DNA of 12,053 bases from Azoarcus sp. (GTDB lineage Bacteria > Pseudomonadota > Gammaproteobacteria > Burkholderiales > Rhodocyclaceae), in contig JAITCV010000136.1 in the NCBI GenBank assembly GCA_031282905.1, positions 1 through 12,053 of the forward strand, given 5' to 3'. The notes below the pieces were generated by a model. The model saw only the letters and a program-made list of their open reading frames with translations. It had not been told where the DNA came from and ran no database searches. A program made the translations under genes and the position numbers. This document shows positions 6,425-12,053 of the stretch, piece by piece. The stretch's first letter is position 1. The number at the start of each line of letters is the position of its first letter.

Positions 6425-7714
6425 TCAGGCTTTGGCGGCGGCGGACAGACCGCGCTGGAGATCTTCGAGCAGATCGTCGGGGTCTTCGAGGCCCACCGAA
6501 AGGCGGATGGTGCCGGGGTGAATACCGGCGGCCACCAGGGCTTCGTCGGACATGCGGTAGTGGGTGGTCGATGCCGGATGGATGACAAGCGATTTGGCGT
6601 CACCGACGTTGGCAAGATGGGAGAACACTTTCAAGGCTTCGATGAACTTCGCCCCCGCCGGACGGCCGCCGGAGAGATTGAAGGTAAACACCGACGACGA
6701 GCCGCGCGGCAGCAGTTTTTGCGCAAGCGCGTAGCCGGGATGGCTTGGCAGCCCGGGATGGTTGACCGCCGCGACCGCCCCGCCGATCTGCCCGGCGAGG
6801 AAATCGACGACTTTCATGGTGTTGTCGATGTGGCGCGCCATCCTGAGCGGCAACGTCTCCAGCCCTTGCAGGATCTGGAAAGCGTTGAAGGGAGAAAGGC
6901 AGGCGCCGAAATCGCGCAGCCCCTCGCGCCGGGCGCGCAACAAGAAGGCGGCAACCGTCGACTCCTCGGTAAACACCATGTCGTGAAAACCTTCGTAAGG
7001 CGCGGCCAGCGTCGGGAATTTGCCGCTCGCCGCCCAATCGAAGCGCCCCGAATCGACGAGGATGCCACCGACGACCGTGCCATGACCGGAGAGAAACTTG
7101 GTCGCCGAGTGGTAGACGAGATCGGCCCCATGCGTGAAAGGCTGCATCAGATAGGGCGTGGTAAAGGTCGAATCGACGAGCAACGGCAAGCGATGTTCAT
7201 GCGCGATCGCCGCGACGGCGGGAATATCGAGCACGTCCAGCCCGGGATTGCCCAGGGTTTCGCCGTAGAGCAGCCGCGTCTCGGGACGGATCGCCGCGCG
7301 CCATGCGTCGAGATCGGTCGGATCGATGAACGTCGTCGCAATGCCGAAACGCGCCAGGGTATATTCAAGCAGGTTGTGCGAACCGCCGTAGAGCGAACGG
7401 CTGGCGACGATATGTCCGCCCGCGCCCATCAAGGTGGCGATCGCCAGATGCAAGGCCGCTTGTCCGGAAGCGACCGCGACCGCGCCCACGCCGCCTTCCA
7501 ACGCCGCGACCCGTTCTTCCAGGGTGGCGGTCGTCGGATTGGAAATGCGCGAATAGACGTGACCGCCGCGTTCCATGTTGAAGAGTGAGGCCGCGCGATC
7601 CGCGTCCTTGAAGGTAAAGGAAGTGGTCAGGTAGATCGGCTGCGCGCGCGCGCCAAATTGCTCATCCGGAATTTGTCCGGCATGAAGCGACAGGGTATCG
7701 AAACGAAAGCTCAT
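6425..7714 (-). CDS. metY: O-acetylhomoserine sulfhydrylase (MetY-type, PLP-dependent)
   Basis: A 429-aa cytosolic enzyme of the Cys/Met metabolism PLP family, joining O-acetyl-L-homoserine and sulfide to homocysteine in direct-sulfhydrylation methionine synthesis. Visible features: N-terminal LHAGQIPDEQFGARAQPIY; YSRISNPTT at 54-62, which contacts the phosphate from the neighbouring subunit; SGQAALHLA at 83-91; Tyr109, which stacks on the PLP ring; ETLGNPGLD; Asp181, which binds the pyridine nitrogen; and the Schiff-base lysine Lys206 in HSATKFLSGHG. The length and the insert FPTLAAPYEGFHDMVFTEE favour MetY over the shorter MetZ (O-succinylhomoserine) type, though substrate preference needs an assay. 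ATG 7714 gives the standard MSFRFDTLSLHAG opening; an earlier in-frame ATG at 7777 would overlap the promoter region. It is divergent from the response-regulator gene. Confidence 0.92.
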   Translation of the reverse strand: MSFRFDTLSLHAGQIPDEQFGARAQPIYLTTSFTFKDADRAASLFNMERGGHVYSRISNPTTATLEERVAALEGGVGAVAVASGQAALHLAIATLMGAGGHIVASRSLYGGSHNLLEYTLARFGIATTFIDPTDLDAWRAAIRPETRLLYGETLGNPGLDVLDIPAVAAIAHEHRLPLLVDSTFTTPYLMQPFTHGADLVYHSATKFLSGHGTVVGGILVDSGRFDWAASGKFPTLAAPYEGFHDMVFTEESTVAAFLLRARREGLRDFGACLSPFNAFQILQGLETLPLRMARHIDNTMKVVDFLAGQIGGAVAAVNHPGLPSHPGYALAQKLLPRGSSSVFTFNLSGGRPAGAKFIEALKVFSHLANVGDAKSLVIHPASTTHYRMSDEALVAAGIHPGTIRLSVGLEDPDDLLEDLQRGLSAAAKA

Positions 7715-7747
7715 GGATGTGTTGTACCGAAACCGGGAAACCCGAGG

Positions 7748-7777
7748 ATGGTACACGGCGGCGCATACGCAGGACAA
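7748..7777 (-). promoter_or_regulatory. Candidate metY promoter
   Basis: On the minus strand, TTGTCC (7777-7772) and TACCAT (7753-7748) are separated by 18 bases, with TG directly before the -10 box. The expected transcript start is near 7741, about 27 bases before the metY start codon. Two GGCGCATA direct repeats (7760-7767 and 7781-7788) lie over and just upstream of this element and may be activator sites. Confidence 0.35.
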
Positions 7778-7788
7778 CCCGGCGCATA
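7760..7788. repeat. Paired 8-bp direct repeats GGCGCATA, 21 bp apart
   Basis: GGCGCATA occurs at 7760-7767 and again at 7781-7788, a start-to-start distance of 21 bp or two helical turns. An inverted pair ACACGG (7753-7758) and CCGTGT (7792-7797) brackets them. The block lies in the 178-base divergent space between metY and the response-regulator gene, so a dimeric regulator could act on either. The repeat is seen in the sequence; the function is inferred. Confidence 0.4.
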
Positions 7789-7892
7789 ACCCCGTGTAAA
7801 CCCACGCTTACGTCAGGCCGGGACGAGAAAGGTTCGTGTATCATCAAGGGGGTTTTTCCACAATACCTGCCAGGCGGAGCCGGGTAAGCATC

Positions 7893-8738
7893 ATGAGACT
7901 ATTCGAGCAATTTCGAGCCTTTTTGCAGGGCAAACCGCCCGTCATTCCTCAGGCGCAGGAATCTTCCGATCGCCGCGCCCGACCCCGCGTCAATCCGAAA
8001 GAAAAAACGCGCATTCTCGTGATCGATGATTCACCGACCATACTCGCCGCGATGCGGCGTTTTCTCGAATCGGCGCACTGTACTTTCCTGGATGCGGCGG
8101 ATGCGAAAGCCGGGCTGGAAATTGCGCTCACCCAGAAACCCGCATTGATCTTTCTCGACATCGTCATGCCTGGCATCAATGGCTTCGCCGCGTTGAGAGC
8201 ATTGCGCAAGAATGCGAGAACCCGCGATATTCCCGTCATCATGATGAGCGGCAATGAGCAGGCGGCGGCGCACTTTTTTGGTTCCGGCATCGATGCCGAC
8301 GATTTCATGAAAAAGCCGTTCTCCCGCTTTGAAATCTTCAATCGCATCGAACGCCTGCTCGACCCGGATCACGTTCCGCGCCGCCCATTGCTGGCCGCCA
8401 ACCAAGCGGTCACCGCGGAAGACATGACCCCGCCGGAACCCACATCCGCCAGCGCCACGTTCCATGCGGAGCCGCTGGTGGAACAAACGCCGGTGGAACA
8501 AACCATTGCCACCTCCAGCCATATCGCGCCCATCGTCATACCCGCGTCTACGCCGCTGGCCGAACCTGCACCCGAACCTGCGCCCGAGTCTCCACGACAG
8601 CCGACCCAGGCAGAATTGCTCACCCAACTCGCCGCCCTGGCGCAGCAGGCGCAATCCGATCCCAGCGTACTCCCCGCACTGGCGGCGTTGTCCGCCCAAC
8701 TCTCCGTGCAACTCCATCAGGCCGGCCCGGCACACTGA
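7893..8738 (+). CDS. Response regulator with single receiver domain and Pro/Ala-rich tail
   Basis: A 281-aa protein. Residues 40-160 form a CheY-like receiver: acidic pair Asp45-Asp46 in RILVIDDSPTI, phospho-acceptor Asp89 in IFLDIVMPGINGF, switch Ser119 in VIMMSGNEQ, and Lys141-Pro142 in KKPFS. All signalling residues are present. Before it is a 39-residue basic leader. After it comes no DNA-binding domain but about 120 residues of low complexity (VEQTPVEQT, EPAPEPAPES), ending in a likely helix QAELLTQLAALAQQAQSD plus a second Ala/Leu-rich helix. Output is therefore probably by protein contact, as in PilG/PilH or CheY-type regulators; a motility role is suggested only by nearby flagellar genes. 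ATG 7893 is the sensible start because the frame before it reads a non-conserved leader. No cognate histidine kinase is in the window. Confidence 0.85.
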   Translation: MRLFEQFRAFLQGKPPVIPQAQESSDRRARPRVNPKEKTRILVIDDSPTILAAMRRFLESAHCTFLDAADAKAGLEIALTQKPALIFLDIVMPGINGFAALRALRKNARTRDIPVIMMSGNEQAAAHFFGSGIDADDFMKKPFSRFEIFNRIERLLDPDHVPRRPLLAANQAVTAEDMTPPEPTSASATFHAEPLVEQTPVEQTIATSSHIAPIVIPASTPLAEPAPEPAPESPRQPTQAELLTQLAALAQQAQSDPSVLPALAALSAQLSVQLHQAGPAH

Positions 8739-8745
8739 CGGCCTG
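8718..8745 (+). other. Hairpin overlapping the end of the response-regulator gene
   Basis: CAGGCCG (8718-8724) pairs perfectly with CGGCCTG (8739-8745) around a 14-base loop holding the stop codon. A T6 run follows only at about 8764, too far for a standard intrinsic terminator. It may protect the transcript 3' end. Confidence 0.35.
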
Positions 8746-8967
8746 CGCGGCGTAACTTTCCCTGATTTTTTCGACTCATGACATTTGATTCATAAAATCA
8801 TGGAATCATCGCCGAAAAAATCGGCCCCCGGTTCGCCCTCGGCGTTTTCATAACGGGCGCAGAAATTTGCTGGAAGCGAGGGCGGGACGCCAGGCGGATG
8901 GGCACTCGCCCTTGGGGCCGACAGACAGGTGAAGAGAAGCGACGGCTATTGTTGGAAAGCAAGTAAG

Positions 8968-8996
8968 TGTCAAAAAAATAACCACTCTTTTTGACA
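8968..8996. promoter_or_regulatory. Perfect 9-bp inverted repeat with outward TTGACA boxes
   Basis: TGTCAAAAA (8968-8976) and TTTTTGACA (8988-8996) are exact reverse complements around an 11-base centre. Each arm includes TTGACA, the consensus -35 hexamer, pointing outward. No convincing -10 box lies 16-18 bases beyond either arm, so it is more likely an operator or a plain hairpin than a divergent promoter pair. No T tract follows, arguing against a terminator. Confidence 0.35.
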
Positions 8997-9138
8997 GATA
9001 CGTTGGGGTTTGAAGGCAGGTCACCTCGCCCATGAAAAAACAACGAAAAGTCAGCCCAGCCTTGGCGTTGCGTTGCCTTTATCCCCAAAAGGGCAGGTTT
9101 TGCTGGCTTTGCCTGTTCTTTTTGCTCTATAGACCGGC

Positions 9139-9165
9139 AAAAAATAGGGTTTTACTTTTGACCCT
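9139..9165 (-). terminator. Possible second intrinsic terminator downstream of fliT
   Basis: On the minus strand, AGGGT (9165-9161) pairs with ACCCT (9150-9146) around a 10-base loop, and then A and TTTTTT follow. The stem is short but the U tract is good. It lies behind the GC-rich hairpin at 9211-9228 and would catch readthrough from the flagellar transcript. Its 5' arm overlaps the tandem G-rich repeat. Confidence 0.45.
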
Positions 9166-9198
9166 TCCCCTTTGCCCCTTCCCCTTTGACCCTTCCCT
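9157..9198. repeat. Three 14-bp tandem units; G-quadruplex motif on the minus strand
   Basis: Units TTTGACCCTTCCCC (9157-9170), TTTGCCCCTTCCCC (9171-9184) and TTTGACCCTTCCCT (9185-9198) differ at one or two positions. The minus strand has six runs of three or four G separated by AA, TCAAA, AA, CAAA and AA, which meets the usual four-run G-quadruplex rule with room to spare. It sits in the probable 3' tail of the fliT transcript. Confidence 0.85.
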
Positions 9199-9210
9199 TT
9201 TGATGCGTCC

Positions 9211-9228
9211 AAAATGGCGCTTCGCGCC
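9211..9228 (-). terminator. Intrinsic terminator of the flaG-fliT operon
   Basis: On the minus strand, 13 bases past the fliT stop, GGCGC-GAA-GCGCC is followed by ATTTT. The stem is perfect with 5 bp and a tight triloop; the U tract is short. Position and orientation fit the end of the flagellar operon. Confidence 0.6.
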
Positions 9229-9241
9229 CGAAGATGGCCGC

Positions 9242-9517
9242 TCACTCCGGCCCGAAGGCGGCGAGAAGGCGGGCGATGTCGGCGTGCAAGGGCCCCGCGC
9301 GTTCCGCGACTGCAGTGAGATCGGCCAAGGCCCGCTCGATCGCAGCACGATCTTCCGCACGCGCGGGATGGAGCGATTTCACGCTGGCGGCGATGCTGCT
9401 CATGGCATGGGCGGCGTCTTCCCACTGACCGTCCTCGGCCAGCTTTTTCAGTTCGGCGGTGTGCGCGGCAAGCGTTTGGTAGGAAGCGGCGGGCTGTGCG
9501 GTGGCGGACGTCGTCAT
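9242..9517 (-). CDS. fliT: FliT-like flagellar chaperone
   Basis: A 91-aa, almost wholly helical protein (SYQTLAAHTAELKKLAEDGQ, then WEDAAHAMSSIAASVKSLHP). In enteric bacteria FliT holds the cap protein FliD before export and, through FlhDC, lowers flagellar gene expression. The sequence of this family is poorly conserved, so the call rests on size, helical make-up and position directly after fliS. It is shorter than E. coli FliT (121 aa). ATG 9517 is chosen because it lies 7 bases after the fliS stop; an earlier frame opening at 9616 would overlap fliS with Arg/Ser/Pro-rich, non-native sequence. It is probably translated by coupling with fliS. It is the last gene before a terminator. Confidence 0.72.
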   Translation of the reverse strand: MTTSATAQPAASYQTLAAHTAELKKLAEDGQWEDAAHAMSSIAASVKSLHPARAEDRAAIERALADLTAVAERAGPLHADIARLLAAFGPE

Positions 9518-9524
9518 GGCCGGA

Positions 9525-9932
9525 TCACTTCTTCTGTTGCTTGCCGGGTTCGATCTGCGTCCAGGCGTCATGGATTTCACCGAGCAGGGAGAGTACTTCC
9601 TGCATGGCCGGGACATCGTTCTTCATGTTTGCCCACAACAACCTGGAAACCATGTAGTCATAGAGCGCCGCGAGCCTCGCCGCCAGCACGCCGCCCTGAT
9701 TCATGTCCAGGCTCACCTTCAGACCATTGCTGATGATGTCGATGGCTTTGGAAATGCTGGTGCCGCGTTCGGCGATGTTGCCTTTTTCCGCATGAACCTT
9801 GGCGACGCTGATCGCGCTTTCCGCGCCTTCGAAGAGCAGCACGATCAGCCGGTGAGGATCGGCGGTGTTGACATCGGACTCGCGTCCCAATTCTGCATAG
9901 ACATTGGCCGGATTGATGCGGCTACCAAACAT
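9525..9932 (-). CDS. fliS: Flagellar export chaperone FliS
   Basis: A 135-aa protein matching FliS in length and motifs. The N-terminal NPANVYAELGRESDVNTADP has the conserved tyrosine block. PHRLIVLLFEGAESAISVAK is helix 2, and ISKAIDIISNGLKVSLDMNQGG is the central region. LYDYMVSRLLWANMKND follows, and the ending is LLGEIHDAWTQI. FliS binds the flagellin C-terminus in the cytoplasm, stops premature polymerisation and delivers it to the FlhA export gate. It starts 72 bases after fliD and ends 7 bases before fliT. A GGAG about 10 bases ahead of ATG 9932 is the likely, slightly distant ribosome site. Confidence 0.95.
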   Translation of the reverse strand: MFGSRINPANVYAELGRESDVNTADPHRLIVLLFEGAESAISVAKVHAEKGNIAERGTSISKAIDIISNGLKVSLDMNQGGVLAARLAALYDYMVSRLLWANMKNDVPAMQEVLSLLGEIHDAWTQIEPGKQQKK

Positions 9933-10004
9933 GGGTTACGAACTCCGAAACAGGCGTATGTCACACGAAAGCCATGACGACAGATTCATGACCACTCGAT
10001 CAGG

Positions 10005-11315
10005 CTAGCTTGAACTTATGGAAGCCAGCTGCGACGTCAGTTGGGAACTGGTCGAAGTCATCTTCGCCATCAGGGTGTCGAGCGCGCCAAACCGCTCGCG
10101 ATAGCGCTTTTCGACCGCCACCAATCTTTCTTCCAACGCCTCCTGGCGTTTTTCCAGGTCGCGCAGACTTGCCTTCATGCTGTCGGTGCCGGCCTGGACC
10201 TGTCCGCCCACGCCCACGAGCTTGTCGATGGCAGTATTGAATTTCGTGCCGATACTGGCGGCGAAAGTGGCTGTCGCAGCGGGATCTTTCGTGATCTGGG
10301 CCGCCAGTTTATCACTGTCGAGCGCCAAGGTTCCGTCCTTCTGGAAAGTGATGCCCAGATCGGAGAGCTTGATCTTGTCATCGACCTCGCCGAACACCAG
10401 CCCGCGCAAGGCGCTCTGCGCCTCGCGCAATATCCGGTTGCCATTGAGCGCGCCCGTGGCCTTGGTTTCGGCATCGTAGGAGCCCAGCGACTTGATGCTG
10501 CTCACTGCGTCATTGAAACTCTTGACGAAGCCTTCCAGCGCGGCCTTCAGTTTGGTGTCGTATTCCGCTGTCACCGTCAGGGAGGTTGCCGCGCTCGTCA
10601 CCGCTTTCAGTTCCAGGGTCACGCCCGGCACCACGTCCTTCACGGTATTGGAAGAAGTCTTGACCGCAATACCATCAAGTGTGAATTCGGCATCTTTCCC
10701 TTCCTGTATCCGCGTGGCGTTTTCGGTGCCCATGCCGGAGAGGGTAAACGCCTTGGCTTCACCTTCCTCGCCGGTCAACACCAGGTATTTCGATCCGCCA
10801 TCGTTGATGATCGTGGCCTTCACCCCCGAATCGGAACGGTTGATGGCATTGGCAAGGCCGGAAAGCGTGTTGGTCTGCGGCGTGACCTTGGTCGTCTTGC
10901 CGTCGACCGTGATCTCCAGGCCATTCGCGTCGTCGAGATCCAGATTGGTTTCGGCGACTCTGGATTTCTGCGCCTGGGCGAGAGCCTGGATTTCCAGATC
11001 GTAGCTGCCGGATTGCGCCCCCGCGCCCACGATGGCATTGGCCGCGGCGTTATCGCCGCCGCTGCCGACTTGCGCGGTATAGGAACCGAACTTGTCCAGC
11101 GGCGTTTGCAGCGTATCGGGCTTCAACGCCTTGGCGGCGGTCTGCAACGCGGAAAGCTTGCTGGAGAGCGTGCCCATCGCGGAAATCTTGGTGTTATAGG
11201 AAGACATCTTGGTCTGTATGGTGCTGAGCGGCAGGCGCTCGACATTCATCAGGTTCTTGACCAGCGTCTCCAGATCCATGCCGGAACCCACGCCCAGTGA
11301 GGTGACGGTTGCCAT
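10005..11315 (-). CDS. fliD: Flagellar filament cap protein FliD (HAP2)
   Basis: A 436-aa secreted protein forming the cap at the filament tip, under which flagellin subunits fold into place. The N-terminal part (about residues 1-100) has the typical ending-free start VTSLGVGSGMDLETLVKNLM and a coiled-coil stretch (LSTIQTKMSSYNTKISAMGT). The middle is beta-rich D2/D3. The C-terminal part holds the family block FVKSFNDAVSSIKSLGSYD and a long coiled coil (SLRDLEKRQEALEERLVAVE, then KRYRERFGALDTLMAKM). There is no cleaved signal, as expected for type III flagellar export. ATG 11315 is preceded by GGGAGA at about 6 bases and gives the standard MATVTSLG start; an in-frame ATG 24 bases earlier is less likely. 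It is 43 bases after flaG. Confidence 0.96.
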   Translation of the reverse strand: MATVTSLGVGSGMDLETLVKNLMNVERLPLSTIQTKMSSYNTKISAMGTLSSKLSALQTAAKALKPDTLQTPLDKFGSYTAQVGSGGDNAAANAIVGAGAQSGSYDLEIQALAQAQKSRVAETNLDLDDANGLEITVDGKTTKVTPQTNTLSGLANAINRSDSGVKATIINDGGSKYLVLTGEEGEAKAFTLSGMGTENATRIQEGKDAEFTLDGIAVKTSSNTVKDVVPGVTLELKAVTSAATSLTVTAEYDTKLKAALEGFVKSFNDAVSSIKSLGSYDAETKATGALNGNRILREAQSALRGLVFGEVDDKIKLSDLGITFQKDGTLALDSDKLAAQITKDPAATATFAASIGTKFNTAIDKLVGVGGQVQAGTDSMKASLRDLEKRQEALEERLVAVEKRYRERFGALDTLMAKMTSTSSQLTSQLASISSS

Positions 11316-11358
11316 GATGTTCTCCCTGTCTAACGACACGATGCCCGACCCACAAGGG

Positions 11359-11766
11359 TCAGGCCTGTTGTTGTACCAGCAATCCCTTGATCTTATCCAG
11401 CGCCTCGGTCAGCGTTTTGGCCAGTTCCAGCGCTTCTTCGGAAGGAAATTGCTTGATGATTTCCTGAGTCTCGTTGTCCATGATCTTGACCACGACCTTG
11501 CCCAGATCCTTGTCGATCGAAAATCGCAATGATGTCACATAAGGGCGGACGAACTCATTGAGTTTATCCACACTTTCCTGCACTTCTTTTTCGTCTACCG
11601 GCGGGCGGCCTTCCTGTACTTCACGCGCCGCTTCGGCATCCCTGACGGTCGTGGTCGGCTCGCCGCCATCGGCACCCGTCGCCTTGCCCGGAAAAGCAGG
11701 CGCGGACGTGCGGTGTGCATTGGGCGCGGACACCGTGCCGACGCCAGACAAACTGTTGATATCCAT
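11359..11766 (-). CDS. flaG: FlaG family flagellar protein
   Basis: A 135-aa protein. Its first half is disordered and rich in Ala, Pro and Thr (RTSAPAFPGKATGADGG). Its second half is the FlaG domain: VQESVDKLNEFVRPYVTSLR, FSIDKDLGKVVVKIMDNETQ, then EIIKQFPSEEALELAKTLTE. FlaG proteins affect filament length in several bacteria; the mechanism is not settled. It lies between fliC and fliD, the usual place. GAGGG about 7 bases before ATG 11766 supports the start. It is separated from fliC by a terminator-like hairpin, so it probably relies on readthrough or on a promoter in the 80-base gap. Confidence 0.93.
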   Translation of the reverse strand: MDINSLSGVGTVSAPNAHRTSAPAFPGKATGADGGEPTTTVRDAEAAREVQEGRPPVDEKEVQESVDKLNEFVRPYVTSLRFSIDKDLGKVVVKIMDNETQEIIKQFPSEEALELAKTLTEALDKIKGLLVQQQA

Positions 11767-11790
11767 GATCCAGCCCTCATTGATACGCCG

Positions 11791-11822
11791 AAAGGGGCAT
11801 CCGGCTTGCAGCCAGCGCCCCC
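11791..11822 (-). terminator. Terminator between fliC and flaG
   Basis: On the minus strand, about 25 bases past the flagellin stop, GGGGGC and GCCCC form an outer stem, and GGCT-GCA-AGCC a perfect inner stem, with small internal loops. TTT follows. It would end most flagellin transcripts, allowing far more FliC than FlaG or FliD from the same promoter. Confidence 0.6.
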
Positions 11823-11846
11823 GTTCGTCGACTCACCTGGCCGAGG

Positions 11847-12053
11847 CTATCGCAAGAGCGACAACACATTCTGTGGCAAGGCGTTTGCCTGCGACAACAT
11901 CGCCACCCCAGCCTGTTGCAGCACTTGCGCGCGCGCAAGCTTGGCGGTTTCGGAAGCATAGTCCGCGTCCAGAATCCGGCTGCGCGAGGCTTCCGTGTTC
12001 TCGTGCGCCGCCGACAACTGGGTCAGCACGCCTTCGAAGCGGTTCTGCACCGC
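11847..12053 (-). CDS. fliC: Flagellin, C-terminal 68 residues (gene cut by window edge)
   Basis: Only the last 68 codons lie in the window; the frame is open to the edge. The sequence is the D1/D0 C-terminal helix of bacterial flagellin: VQNRFEGVLTQLSAAHENTE, then ASRSRILDADYASETAKLAR, AQVLQQAGVAMLSQANAL and the ending PQNVLSLLR. These residues pack against the N-terminal helix in the filament core and bind FliS before export. No start or promoter is visible here. It is the first gene of the fliC-flaG-fliD-fliS-fliT run, all on one strand, with a hairpin terminator after it. Confidence 0.97.
   Translation of the reverse strand, partial: AVQNRFEGVLTQLSAAHENTEASRSRILDADYASETAKLARAQVLQQAGVAMLSQANALPQNVLSLLR

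Larger units (their letters stand above)
8739..9241. other. 503-base non-coding region rich in inverted repeats
   Basis: I see no credible gene between the response regulator and fliT. The stretch contains several small inverted repeats. GCCGA-A-rich loop-TCGGC sits near 8811-8826. A GC block near 8876-8912 pairs CGAGGGCG with CGCCCTTG and looks like a dispersed intergenic element. A 9-bp inverted repeat sits at 8968-8996, a tandem repeat at 9157-9198, and two terminator-like structures serve fliT. Open frames here on either strand have atypical composition and no ribosome-binding site. Confidence 0.6.

Noticed and set aside
6419..7588. 389-codon plus-strand ORF
   Set aside because: Antisense shadow of metY, which has all catalytic motifs on the minus strand.
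7715..7892. Possible SAM riboswitch upstream of metY
   Set aside because: The metY leader from the best promoter candidate is only about 27 bases, and no SAM-I or SAM-II core is visible.
8830..8925. Possible cyclic-di-GMP riboswitch because of GGGACGCC near flagellar genes
   Set aside because: The GEMM core (GCAAACC, GAAA tetraloop and GGACGCAAAGCC) is not present in order on either strand.
8798..9088. 96-codon minus-strand ORF in the gene-free region
   Set aside because: It reads through several inverted repeats, has odd composition and no ribosome-binding site; more likely a translation of intergenic repeat DNA.
9032..9733. Plus-strand ORF beginning MKKQRKVS
   Set aside because: It runs through the tandem repeat, both terminators, fliT and into fliS antisense; composition in the first part follows repeats rather than codons.
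10041..11300. 419-codon plus-strand ORF
   Set aside because: Antisense shadow of fliD; no coherent domain features and no ribosome site.
1..12053. CRISPR array, tRNA or rRNA genes, complete insertion sequence
   Set aside because: No regularly spaced repeats, no cloverleaf or rRNA-like sequence, and no transposase or integrase motif was found by reading both strands.

Overview
The window reads as chromosomal DNA of a flagellated, GC-rich Gram-negative bacterium, most likely a betaproteobacterium. The evidence is the fliC-flaG-fliD-fliS-fliT gene order, a Rep-type (not PcrA-type) helicase of standard length, and the character of the TlpA-like thioredoxin. No marker here fixes the genus. Strand is given relative to the window.

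Bases 1 to about 1750 look like an accessory, decayed segment that is visibly AT-richer than the rest. It holds the frameshifted remnant of a family 2 glycosyltransferase (+), an unrecognised 167-aa ORF (-), a 31-aa ORF that may be the stump of a DUF4826-like protein (-), and an intact 159-aa gene resembling DUF6985-type, immunity-like proteins (-). Two diverged copies of a short repeat (about 362-412 and 1713-1763) flank these three minus-strand genes. Each copy lies where a coding frame breaks off: the glycosyltransferase remnant on the left and a 62-codon orphan frame behind tlpA on the right.

Bases 1926-8738 are conventional core genes. They are a membrane-anchored TlpA/ResA-like thioredoxin (-) divergent from the Rep helicase (+); a two-TM-segment protein of a conserved but unnamed family (-), convergent with rep; an alpha/beta hydrolase (-) directly behind a MetY-type homoserine sulfhydrylase (-), probably one transcript; and, divergent from metY, a response regulator with a long Pro/Ala/Glu-rich tail (+).

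Bases 8739-9241 are a 503-base non-coding stretch rich in inverted repeats. It contains a 9-bp perfect inverted repeat carrying two outward TTGACA boxes. It also contains a three-unit 14-bp tandem repeat whose minus strand is a textbook G-quadruplex motif abutting a possible intrinsic terminator.

Bases 9242-12053 are the flagellar filament-assembly cluster on the minus strand: the 3' end of fliC (flagellin), a terminator, then flaG, fliD (filament cap), fliS (flagellin chaperone) and fliT-like (cap chaperone), followed by a terminator. Flagellin is exported with FliS help and polymerises under the FliD cap, while FliT handles FliD and FlaG modulates the filament.

I found no convincing new multi-gene system. 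The most unusual items are the repeat-bounded gene graveyard at the left and the G-quadruplex/terminator element downstream of fliT.
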